In this document: piece after piece, positions 18,421 through 26,639 of the stretch | Numbering within the stretch: the first letter of the stretch is position 1 | Layout: the number at the start of each line of letters is the position of its first letter | Source: DATFRY01 sp963764695 | Lineage (GTDB): Bacteria > Myxococcota_A > Polyangia > Haliangiales > Haliangiaceae | NCBI GenBank assembly: GCA_963764695.1 | Contig: CAVXTW010000003.1 | Span: 124,001 to 188,000, forward strand | Reading direction: 5' to 3' | Length of the DNA stretch: 64,000 nt | Notes under the pieces: model-generated | What the model saw: the letters and a program-made list of their open reading frames with translations, nothing else | Told to the model about the DNA's origin: nothing | The model's database searches: none | Made by a program: the position numbers and the translations under genes

Positions 18421-19692
18421 GTGACCAGCGCGCTCCATCATCACAGTCGGCCGATGCGCGGTCGCGATGCGAAGGAGCGGCATCGCGCCGCCACACCGCT
18501 CGAGCTCCTGTTCGACCTGACCTTCGTCATCGCGTACGGCAGCGCGGCGCATCAGCTCGCGCACGCGCTCTCCGCGGGCCATGTCGGCGCCGGCGTCGGC
18601 GCCTTCGGGTTCGCGTGCTTCGCGATCGCGTGGGCGTGGATCAACTTCTCCTGGTTCGCGTCCGCGTACGACGTTAACGACTGGGGCTACCGCCTGCTGA
18701 CCATGGTGCAGATGGCCGGCGTGCTGATCCTCGCGCTCGGGCTGCCTGCCATGTTCGAGTCGTTCGAGCAGGACCACCTCGACAACCGGGTGATGGTGCT
18801 CGGCTACGTCGTCATGCGCATCCCGATGGTCGCGCAGTGGGCGCGCGCGGCGCGTCAGGATCCGGGCCGGCGCGCCGTCTGCAACGTCTACATCGCGACC
18901 GTCGTCATCAGCCAGATCCTCTGGTGCGCTCTCCTGGCGGTCGACGTCGCGATCGCGCCCTTCTTCGCGCTCGCCGCCGTCCCGCTCGCGATCGAGCTGT
19001 CCGGCCCGATCATCGCCGAGGCGAAGCACGGCGGCACCCCGTGGCACCCGCATCACATCGCAGAGCGCTACGGCCTCGTCGTGATCATCGCGCTCGGCGA
19101 AGGCCTCGTCGGCACCATGGCGACGCTCGCCGCCATCGTCGGCCCCGAGGGCCCGGGCTGGACGATCGAGATCGCCGCGCTCGGCCTCGCCGGCACCGCC
19201 CTCACGTTCGGCATGTGGTGGATCTATTTCATCATGCCCTCGGGCGAGCTCCTCGCCACCTACCGCACCCGCAGCTTTGGCTGGGGCTACGGCCACATGC
19301 TGCTCTTCTCCGCGATCGTCGCCGTCGGCGCGGGCCTGCACGTCGCCGCCTACGCGATCGAAGGGCAGTGCGCGCTGTCCCTGCCCCAGACCCTGCTGTG
19401 CGCCGCGATCCCGGTCGCCATCTACATCGCCTCGGTCTTCGCCCTGTACACCGCCCTCACCCGCACATACGACCCCTCGCACACGTGGATGCTGATCGCC
19501 TCCGCGATCCCGATCGCCGCCTCCGTCGTCCTGTCACACCTCGGCGTGGGTCTCGCCTGGTGCATCGCCACCCTCGCGCTCACCCCATGGGCCTCCGTGG
19601 TCGGCTACGAGCTCGTCGGCCACCGCCACAACGCCCGCATGATCGAGGAAGCCGAGGCGGCCCGCGAAGGCGGCGCCACGCCCGGACGCTAG
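18421..19692 (+). CDS. LtrA-family membrane protein
   Basis: A 423-residue polytopic protein of the 'low temperature requirement A' family. The family signature ELLFDLTFV is near residue 27. About eleven hydrophobic helices follow, with the internal conserved HIAERYGLVVIIALGEG region characteristic of the family. The biochemical role of LtrA proteins is not established. It starts with GTG 14 bp after the deacetylase stop. Its stop codon shares the CTAG palindrome with the convergent threonyl-tRNA synthetase gene, so the two genes overlap by 4 bp. Confidence 0.85.
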   Translation: MTSALHHHSRPMRGRDAKERHRAATPLELLFDLTFVIAYGSAAHQLAHALSAGHVGAGVGAFGFACFAIAWAWINFSWFASAYDVNDWGYRLLTMVQMAGVLILALGLPAMFESFEQDHLDNRVMVLGYVVMRIPMVAQWARAARQDPGRRAVCNVYIATVVISQILWCALLAVDVAIAPFFALAAVPLAIELSGPIIAEAKHGGTPWHPHHIAERYGLVVIIALGEGLVGTMATLAAIVGPEGPGWTIEIAALGLAGTALTFGMWWIYFIMPSGELLATYRTRSFGWGYGHMLLFSAIVAVGAGLHVAAYAIEGQCALSLPQTLLCAAIPVAIYIASVFALYTALTRTYDPSHTWMLIASAIPIAASVVLSHLGVGLAWCIATLALTPWASVVGYELVGHRHNARMIEEAEAAREGGATPGR

Positions 19693-20947
19693 CCCGACCC
19701 CCACGGTGGCGCGCACGCGGCGACAAGCTCGGCGACGGCGGCGTCGAGGGTGGCGGCGTGTCGAACGGCGCCGCGCCGGAGCGCCACGGTGCCATTGGCG
19801 ACCTCGCGCGGGCCGATCACCGCGGCGACCGCGACGCCGCGATCGTGGGCGATCGCGATGCGGCGGGCCAGGGAGTCGTCGGCGTCGAGCCGGACGCGCA
19901 GGCCCGCTGCGGCGAGGCGCGCTGCGAGGGCTGACGCCGCGGGGCGCTGATCGGCGCCGACCGGCAGGATTGCGACCTGGACCGGGGCGAGCCAGCCCGG
20001 CAGCGCGGCGCCGTGGTGCTCGAGCAGGATGCCGAGGAAGCGCTCGATCGAGCCGTACAGGGCGCGGTGGAGCATGACGATCGGGCGGCGCTCGCCGCCG
20101 GTGTTGACGTACTCCAGGCCGAAGCGGCGCGGCATGATCAGGTCGTGCTGGATGGTGCCGCATTGCCACAGGCGGCCGCGGCGGTCGCGGAGGCCGAGCT
20201 CGAGCTTGGGGCCGTAGAATGCGCCGCCGCCCGGGCTGATCGAGGGATCCATCCCTGCCGCGCGCGCGGCGGCGCCGAGCTCGTCCTCGGCCCGGTCCCA
20301 CCAGGCGTCGTCGCCGGCGCGTTCGAGCCGGGTCGGGTCGCGAGGGCGACCTCGATCGCGTTCCGATCGAAGCCGAAGCTGGCGTAGAAGCCGCCGATGG
20401 CGCGGCAGAACTGCTCGATCTCGGCGGCGACCTGGGACGGATCGTCGGCGCAGAAGATGTGGCCGTCGTCCTGGGTGAACTGGCGCAGGCGGAACAGGCC
20501 GTGGAGTGCGCCGGACTCCTCGTCGCGATGGCAGAGTCCCATCTCGGCGAGGCGGAGCGGCAGGTCGCGCCACGAGGGTGCGGCGCGCTTGACGATCTGG
20601 ATGTGGCCGGGGCAGCTGACCGGCTTGAGCGCCGCCGCGTCGGGGCCGGACATGTCGCCGGCGCCGAACGCGAACATGCCGTCGTGGAAGTGGGCCCAGT
20701 GGCCGCTCTGCTCCCAGATCGGCCGCCGGATCAGCTGCGGGGTGCGGACCTCGCGGTAGCCGCCGGCCACGACGTGCCGGCGCGCGGCCTCCTCGAGCAG
20801 GCGGTAGAGCACCCAGCCGTCGGGGTGCCAGAAGATCATGCCCGGGGCCTCGTCCTGGAAGTGGAGCAGGTCGAGCCGCGCCGCGAGCGCGCGGTGATCA
20901 CCCGGGTCGAGGGACCGGGAGGGACTGGGTTCGTCTGCGATGCACAT
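19689..20947 (-). CDS. thrS: Short threonyl-tRNA synthetase (no TGS or editing domain), frameshifted near 20340
   Basis: About 419 residues once one missing base near 20340 is allowed for. It holds the class II catalytic core and the C-terminal anticodon-binding domain but lacks the N-terminal TGS and editing domains of the usual ~640-residue enzyme. The three catalytic zinc ligands are present (Cys in PVSCPGH, His in TQDDGHIF, His in VMLHRALYGS), as are motif 2 (FRLRQF) and the anticodon domain's VAILPVG strand. It should charge tRNA-Thr without post-transfer proofreading. Its leader at 21004-21123 looks like a Thr-codon attenuator. It may be an accessory or resistance copy; whether a full-length ThrRS exists elsewhere is unknown. 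Confidence 0.8.
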
Positions 20948-21003
20948 GGTCGTTCTCCGTCGGTGAATGGGCCGAACGGACGGACGCCACGTACGAGAAC
21001 GAC

Positions 21004-21099
21004 GACGCCCGGCCGGTTGGCGGGCGTCGGTCGTGTCCCTGCTGCGTATCAGCCAGCGCGCACGACCACCGCTCCGCCGGTGGCGGTGGTGGTGGTCGT
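21004..21099 (-). promoter_or_regulatory. Attenuator-like alternative hairpins before short thrS
   Basis: On the minus strand three pairings compete. Segment 1 (21091-21099, inside the Thr codons) pairs perfectly over 9 bp with segment 2 (21062-21070). Segment 2 (21061-21072) also pairs with segment 3 (21024-21035): ten Watson-Crick pairs, one G-T and one mismatch. Segment 3 overlaps the 5' arm of an 8-bp perfect hairpin (21021-21028 with 21004-21011) that would act as terminator, though its T tract is weak. Ribosome stalling at Thr codons would free segment 2 to block the terminator, as in the E. coli thr operon. The layout is seen directly; the regulation is inferred. Confidence 0.6.
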
Positions 21100-21123
21100 C
21101 GTCGTGAGCGCGCGGCGGGACAC
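21049..21123 (-). CDS. Threonine-rich leader peptide (24 aa)
   Basis: A 24-codon reading frame from GTG 21123 to TGA at 21049, ending 101 bp before thrS. After MSRRAL it has seven Thr codons in a row (three ACG, four ACC), one Ala, another Thr, then GGAVVVRAG. The run of Thr codons falls exactly where segment 1 of the attenuator lies. The architecture matches ThrL-type leader peptides. No strong ribosome site precedes the GTG. The reading frame is the only one of three that gives Thr; the others give His/Asp or Pro/Arg, so chance must be excluded by comparison with relatives. Confidence 0.6.
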   Translation of the reverse strand: MSRRALTTTTTTTATGGAVVVRAG

Positions 21124-21170
21124 TGACCGTGAAACGTAGCCGGACGATCGCGATCGCGCAAGCCCGGGGC

Positions 21171-21695
21171 TCACGGACGGGCCAGGCGGAGGGCAGCGGG
21201 CCAGACCGAGGCGGGGAGATCGAGCGCCTTACAAGCGCTGCCGACCACATCCACGTCGGGCGCGACGAAGACGCCGAGCCAGCGGCTGCCATCACACGCC
21301 ACGGCCTGGACGATCGGCGCGATGCCGCGGCCGGCGAGATCGTCCGCGGCGGCGGTGAGGCGCGCCGCGACAGCCGGCGCCTCGAGTGTCACCGACGCTG
21401 CATGCAAGGCGACGACGAGGTGCTGGCCGGCAGGGACGATCGGCTCGCCGCTCAGCGTGGCGCGCCAGGCGCGGGCGACCGGCAGGCCGGCGCTGCGCTG
21501 GGTGATGCGCAGCGACTCGACGTCCGGGGCCTCGTAGACGCTGGCACAGCGGCAGTTGTCGAGTGCGATGAAGCTGTAGCGGTACGCCACCCGGTACTGC
21601 TCGAAGCACCAGCGGACCGCGGCCTCCATGCGGTGCATGATGTCCGGATCGACAGGACGGTCGACCTCGCGCTCGACGATGACGATCTCCTTCAT
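21171..21695 (-). CDS. DUF4242 (SCO4226-type, nickel-binding-like) protein, duplicated domain
   Basis: A 174-residue protein of the DUF4242 family, whose Streptomyces member SCO4226 binds nickel. The N-terminal half has the family pattern (IVEREVDRP, then YSFIALDN and SVYEAPDVESLR). The C-terminal half looks like a degenerate second copy (VACDGSRWLGVFVAPDVDVV). There are no membrane segments. A good ribosome site (GAGGAGG) precedes the ATG at 21695, which overlaps the regulator gene's stop (ATGA). It is therefore co-translated with the BTAD regulator and may sense a metal or ligand for it. Confidence 0.7.
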   Translation of the reverse strand: MKEIVIVEREVDRPVDPDIMHRMEAAVRWCFEQYRVAYRYSFIALDNCRCASVYEAPDVESLRITQRSAGLPVARAWRATLSGEPIVPAGQHLVVALHAASVTLEAPAVAARLTAAADDLAGRGIAPIVQAVACDGSRWLGVFVAPDVDVVGSACKALDLPASVWPAALRLARP

Positions 21696-24600
21696 GGGTC
21701 CTCCTCGCCATCTCCGGAGACGGCGACGGCGCCGGTGACGAGCGGCGCGATCAGGGCGCGGACGGACGCCGCGACCCGCGGCAGGTCGGTGGCGATCGCC
21801 GCCAGGAGCTCTGCAACCCGGCCGGCGTCTTCACCGTCGGCAGTGGCGGCGACCCGGGCGAGCACGGCGCGGGCGAGCGCGGCTTCGGTGGTCCGCTCGA
21901 CCGCGATGGCGGCGGCGAGCGCCACGCCGGCACGTCGCACCGCGCGCTCCGCGGCGCCGCGCTCGGCGTCGAGCCAGGCGGCGTTGCTCAACAGATAGGC
22001 CAGGCGCTGCTTGGCGTCGGCGCGAGCCAGCGCTTCGGCCGCGGCGTCGAGCGCGCCGTCGGCGTCTTCGCCGCGCGCCAGGCCCACGAGCGCGGCGAGG
22101 CCGCCGGCCAGCGGGGCCTCGCTGCCGTCGCGGAAGCGGGCGCCCAGCTCGACGAGCTCCGCGGCGCGGGCGGACGCGGCGTCGAGATCGCCGCGCGCGA
22201 GCTCGAGCATGACGAGCTGCTCGAGACACTGGAACTCCTCGTGGTGATCGCGGGCGGCACGGGCGAGCGCCACCGCGCGCTCGAGATCGACGCAGGCGTC
22301 GTCGAAGGAACCGCGGCGGAAATGGAGCATGCCGAGCGCGGCCCAGGTCGCCGGCGGCTCGACCCTGGCGATGCGGCCGCGGGCCTGTGCCTCGAGCGCG
22401 AGGGCCTGGGCCTGGCCGAGGTCCTTCTCGAGGAGGACGAGGCAGCGCGCCACCTCGGCGATGCTGACGATCTGCTCGGTCTCGCTCGCCCCCCGGCTGA
22501 CCAGCTGGGCCTGCAGCATGAAGCGGCGCGCCTCGGCCCAGGCACCGTGCTCCCAGCGCAGCCAGGCGAGCAGGTGGTAGCCGAGGCGGGCGTGCTCGAG
22601 GCTGCCGAGATCGAGCGCGCGTTCGGCGAGCGCCTCCACCTGGCGCGCCACCGGCACGACGTCGTCGGGGCGCCAGGCCGCGAGCATCACCTCGTAGAGC
22701 TCGAGCTCGCGGCAGGTGCGCTCCGGGTCGGCGAGCGCCTCGACGTGGCGCAGGCCGCGGCGCGCCAGTGCATGGGCGTCGGCGACGGCAAAGACGCGCA
22801 GCGATCGCCGCGCTGCCACCAGGCAGGTCCCGGCGGCGAGCGCGGAGTCGTGCGCGAGGGCCGCGTGGTGGGCGACCGCGGCGACGTCCGCCTCGCCGAG
22901 CTCGAAGCGGCGCGCCAGCGACTGCGCGATGCGGCGGTGCATCAGACGGCGGCGCGGCTCCGACAGCGCGTCGTGGACGACCCGGCGGACCAGCTCGTGG
23001 GCGAAGTCGTGGCGGTCCCCCTCGGCGCGCGCGAGGAGGGCGCGGCGCTCGAGGTGCTCGATGGCCCGCACCGCCGCCTCGTCGTCCAGGCCGCCCAGGG
23101 CGACCAGCTCGTCCACCGCGAAGCCGCGCCCGAGGACGGCGCCCCAGCGCAGCACGGTGGCGGCGTCGGCGGGCAGCGCTTCGACGCGATCGCGGATGAC
23201 CGCCGCGACCGACGCCGGCGGCGCCGCGGCCGACGCCTCGCCGGCGCGGGCCAGCTCGAGCGCGAACAGCGGATTGCCGCGGCTCTGGGCGTAGATGCGG
23301 TCAGCATCGGCGTCGGCGTTGACGGCGCGCACCAGGGCCGCGGTCGACGCGCGGCCGAGCGGCGGGATCTCGAGCTCGCTGGTGGCGCCCAGCTCGCGAA
23401 GGCCGCGCAGGCAACGTGCGAGCGCGGCGTTGTCGTCGAGCTCGCCGGCGCGCGCCGCCAGCACGAAGGCCACAGGCAGGCTCGCCGCGGCGCGGGCCAC
23501 GTGGAGCAGAAGCGAGGCCGAGCCGGGATCGAGCCAGTGGACGTCGTCGAGGACGATGACCAGCGGCGCGGCGGCGGCCCACTCGAGCGCGGCCACCACG
23601 CCGTCGAAGAGCTCCTCCTGACTGCCCCCCTGCAGCAGCTCCAGCCGCGGCGCACCGGACGCGCCGGCCAGCCGGCGGAGGACGTCGAGCCAGGGCGCAT
23701 ACGGGCGGCCCGCCTCGCTCTCGAAAGCGCGGCCGCCGATCACACGCGCACGCGGGTTCGCCTCGGCGACGCGCGTCGACCACGCCGCGAGGAGGCGCGA
23801 CTTGCCCGCGCCCGGCTCGCCGAGGAGGAGCACGGCGGAGAATCCGGCGCCGGCTCGCGCGAGCACGGCGTCGAGGCCGGCCAGCTCGGTGTCGCGGCCG
23901 ATCAGCGGTGGAGCATCAACGGGCCGCGGCGCGTCCGCAGTGCGGCGCCGGGCGAGCGCCGGAGCTGCATCGACGCTCGCCACGCTCCTCGCCGGCACGG
24001 CCAGCGCGGCCTCGAGTCCGCGCCAGACCGCCTCGGCCTCGCTCGCGGCGCCGCCGCCCAGCTCGGCGGCCAGTCGCCTGCCGCTCTCGAGATGCGTGCG
24101 CGCCTCGTCGCGGCGACCGAGCGCCTCGACAACCCGGATCAGGGCCGCGCGCGCCCCGACGTCGTGCGGATCAAGCTGGACGCGGCGCCGCGCGTGCTCT
24201 ACGGCGAGCTGCGGCCTGTCGCGCAGCCGCTCGACCAGCGCCGCCAGGACGGCGGCGTGCATCGACCGCGCCTCCTCGCGCTGCCCGACGCACCACGCCT
24301 GATAGGCATCGAAGTCGGGCAAGTCGAGCCCTTCGAGCGGCTCGCCGCGGAACGCCGCCGCCAGGCGCTCGAGCTCATCGCTCGGCATGTCCGCTGCGGG
24401 GCATCGGGCCAGCGCGCGCCGGAGCTCGATCAGATCGAAGCGGAAGCCGGACGGGTCGAGCCAGACGACATCGCGTTCGGTGGCGACGCGGGCGGCGCCT
24501 GGCTGGTCGAGCAGCGCACGCAGCCGGCTGAGGCTCCAGCGCAGCGCGCCGCGCGGATCGTCGGCGACGTCCCAGAAGAGCTCGCACAGCTGCTCGCGCC

Positions 24601-24736
24601 GGTGAGAGCGCCCGGTCAGGGCGAGGTAGGCGAGCAGCGCGCGGGTCTTGCGCGAGGGCGGCAGCACCAGCGCATCCGTCCCGCGCCGGACCACGAGCTC
24701 GCCGAGCACGAGGATATCGACCGGTCCCGCCACCAT
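21692..24736 (-). CDS. BTAD/SARP-like transcriptional regulator with AAA ATPase and TPRs
   Basis: A 1014-residue regulator. Residues about 5-90 form an OmpR-type winged helix (ending SLSRLRALLD) and about 90-240 the bacterial transcriptional activation domain. An AAA/NACHT-like ATPase follows with Walker A GEPGAGKS and Walker B-like VIVLDDVHWLD. The last ~500 residues are Ala-rich TPR-like helices. The architecture matches large SARP-type pathway regulators, common next to secondary-metabolism genes. It is divergent from the methyltransferase gene across 171 bp, the expected place for its target promoter, and is coupled to the DUF4242 gene. Confidence 0.8.
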   Translation of the reverse strand: MVAGPVDILVLGELVVRRGTDALVLPPSRKTRALLAYLALTGRSHRREQLCELFWDVADDPRGALRWSLSRLRALLDQPGAARVATERDVVWLDPSGFRFDLIELRRALARCPAADMPSDELERLAAAFRGEPLEGLDLPDFDAYQAWCVGQREEARSMHAAVLAALVERLRDRPQLAVEHARRRVQLDPHDVGARAALIRVVEALGRRDEARTHLESGRRLAAELGGGAASEAEAVWRGLEAALAVPARSVASVDAAPALARRRTADAPRPVDAPPLIGRDTELAGLDAVLARAGAGFSAVLLLGEPGAGKSRLLAAWSTRVAEANPRARVIGGRAFESEAGRPYAPWLDVLRRLAGASGAPRLELLQGGSQEELFDGVVAALEWAAAAPLVIVLDDVHWLDPGSASLLLHVARAAASLPVAFVLAARAGELDDNAALARCLRGLRELGATSELEIPPLGRASTAALVRAVNADADADRIYAQSRGNPLFALELARAGEASAAAPPASVAAVIRDRVEALPADAATVLRWGAVLGRGFAVDELVALGGLDDEAAVRAIEHLERRALLARAEGDRHDFAHELVRRVVHDALSEPRRRLMHRRIAQSLARRFELGEADVAAVAHHAALAHDSALAAGTCLVAARRSLRVFAVADAHALARRGLRHVEALADPERTCRELELYEVMLAAWRPDDVVPVARQVEALAERALDLGSLEHARLGYHLLAWLRWEHGAWAEARRFMLQAQLVSRGASETEQIVSIAEVARCLVLLEKDLGQAQALALEAQARGRIARVEPPATWAALGMLHFRRGSFDDACVDLERAVALARAARDHHEEFQCLEQLVMLELARGDLDAASARAAELVELGARFRDGSEAPLAGGLAALVGLARGEDADGALDAAAEALARADAKQRLAYLLSNAAWLDAERGAAERAVRRAGVALAAAIAVERTTEAALARAVLARVAATADGEDAGRVAELLAAIATDLPRVAASVRALIAPLVTGAVAVSGDGEEDP

Positions 24737-24907
24737 CACCGGTCGAGACGTTAGCACTCTCGCGGCGGCTCGATCCGTGACGAAACCCGGCATGCGGCGG
24801 GCGCGTTCGCGGCGGTGACGATTCCACGCTGCCTCTCACGGCGGCTCACACGCTCGCGCTCCAGGGTGGGCATGCGACGGAACGAATTTTCCGCGCAGAG
24901 AGATCCG

Positions 24908-25690
24908 ATGGCCGCCACCTGCCCTGCCAGCTTCGATGTCGCCCTGCTCCGCCGCCACGTCCGCGAGACCTATACCGCGCTCGCCGAGGAGCCCGGCGGC
25001 GACTTCCACTTCCACCGCGGCGCGGCCTACGCGGTCGCCCTCCTCGGCTACGACCCGACCGAGCTGGCCGCCATCCCTGCCGAGGCGACGGACGCATTCG
25101 CCGGCGTCGGCCGTCCCCTCGCCGGCGGCACGCTCCGGCGCGGCGCCATCGTCCTCGACCACGCCTGTGGCGCGGGTACGGACCTGCTCCTCGCCGCGCG
25201 GGTGGTCGGCCCGACCGGCTACGCCATCGGCGTCGATCTGACCGCTGCCATGGTCGCGCGCGCCCGTCGCGCCGCCTCCCTGGCCAACCTCACCAACGTC
25301 AACATCACGCAGGGCCCCTACGAGGCGCTGCCGGTCCCCGACTCGAGCGTCGACGTCGTGCTCTCGAACGGCGTCCTCAATCTCGCGCCCGACAAGCCCC
25401 TTGTCCTCGCCGAGGTCGCCCGCGTCCTGCGCAAGGGCGGCGAGCTCTGGATCGCCGACGTCGTGGTCCAGCGCGAGCTCAGCCTCGGCGTGCGCTCCGA
25501 CGCCGAGCTGTGGGCCGCCTGCGTCGCGGGCGCCCTCCCCGAGGCCGAGCTCGTCTCCCTGCTCGCCACCGACTTCACGGGCACGCGCGTCGTCGCCCGC
25601 CACGACTGCTTCCGCGGCACCTCCGCCGAGCGCCGTGCCGCAGACGACCTCCACATCGGAGCCATCACCGTCGCGGCAACCCGTCGCTGA
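24908..25690 (+). CDS. SAM-dependent methyltransferase, arsenite-methyltransferase-like
   Basis: A 260-residue class I methyltransferase. The SAM motif appears as VLDHACGAGTD, with an acidic GVDLT strand after it. The segments SNGVLNLAPDKPLVLAEVARVLRKGGE and CVAGAL closely follow ArsM enzymes, as does the N-terminal FHRGAAYAVALLGYDPTEL stretch. Two of the Cys used by ArsM for arsenite (in CVAGAL and RHDCF) are present; the N-terminal Cys pair is not evident, so the real substrate may be an organic thiol-like or other molecule. The ATG at 24908 follows AGAGAG. First gene of a divergent three-gene run opposite the BTAD regulator. Confidence 0.7.
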   Translation: MAATCPASFDVALLRRHVRETYTALAEEPGGDFHFHRGAAYAVALLGYDPTELAAIPAEATDAFAGVGRPLAGGTLRRGAIVLDHACGAGTDLLLAARVVGPTGYAIGVDLTAAMVARARRAASLANLTNVNITQGPYEALPVPDSSVDVVLSNGVLNLAPDKPLVLAEVARVLRKGGELWIADVVVQRELSLGVRSDAELWAACVAGALPEAELVSLLATDFTGTRVVARHDCFRGTSAERRAADDLHIGAITVAATRR

Positions 25691-25710
25691 CCACACACGA
25701 GAGGAACACC

Positions 25711-26626
25711 ATGCTGAACCACGACTACAGCTACGAGGACATCCTGAACACGTCGGTGAAGGCCGCCTGGACCGTCGACGACTGCTTCCAGGGCCGCGAC
25801 TTCGATTTCAGCCGTCGGTTCCTGCCCGAACGCATCGCCGGGGTCGACGACATCAGCTGCCTCGACCACGACGAGAAGCGGATGCTCAACCAGATCCGCG
25901 GAAACAGCTACTGCCACCTCTTCGCCTTCCTCGAGGAGTACATCGTCCCGCTGGTGATCGACCGGGCGCGGGCCGACGTGTACGGCGATGAGACGCGGCT
26001 GTGGTCCCTTCTGCGCTTCGCGGAAGAGGAGACAAAGCACCAGCAGATGCTGCGCCGGGCCAACGAGCAGTTCGCGGCCCGCTTCGGCGTCGCCTGCGGG
26101 CTGGTGGCGGGCCGCGAGGCGGTCGCCCAGGCGGTGCTGGCCACGTCGCCGCTGACCGCCCTGCTCCTGACCAGCATGGCCGAGTGGCTCACCCAGCTCC
26201 ACTACGTCGAGCACGTACGCGACCGCGGCGAGCTGGATGAGCTCTTCCGGGACATCCTGCGCTTCCACTGGATCGACGAGTCGCGCCACGCCCGCCTGGA
26301 CAGCCTGCTCATCGACGAGATCGCCGGCGATTCTCAGCGCCCGGGAGCGCGAGGCGGCGATCGACGAGCTCCTCGAGCTCGGCGGCGCCATCGACGGGCT
26401 CCTCTCCAAACAGCTCGCGCTGGACATCGACGCCCTGGCGCGGGCGAGAGGCGGGCCCTTCACCGACGGCGAGAGGATGGAGATCGGGTCGCATCAGCAG
26501 CGCGCCTATCGCTGGACGTTCCTCGTCTCCGGCCTTCAGCACCCAAACTTCGTCCGCATCGTCGACCAGCTGACCACCGGCGGCCAGAACAAGATCGCCG
26601 GTGCCACGCGGGCACTCGCCGCCTGA
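25711..26626 (+). CDS. AurF-like diiron oxygenase, frameshifted near 26330
   Basis: About 305 residues when one extra G in GGCGATT near 26330 is skipped. The helical protein has the diiron ligand spacing of AurF-type N-oxygenases: Glu75/76, E107-x-x-H110, a Glu at 148 or 157, then H186, E190 and H193. The H-x3-E-x2-H triplet matches AurF's H223/E227/H230 exactly. AurF-family enzymes oxidise aryl amines to nitro groups, and others act on different N or C centres. It lies 20 bp after the methyltransferase and probably shares its promoter. The frameshift may be a sequencing error, since both halves retain conserved-looking sequence. Confidence 0.7.
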
Positions 26627-26639
26627 CGGGAACCAAGCC

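Noticed and set aside
21060..21110. The ACC/ACG run as a simple trinucleotide repeat
   Set aside because: Possible, but the Thr frame with start and stop, its place before thrS and the competing hairpins make a leader peptide the better reading; kept as a finding with medium confidence.
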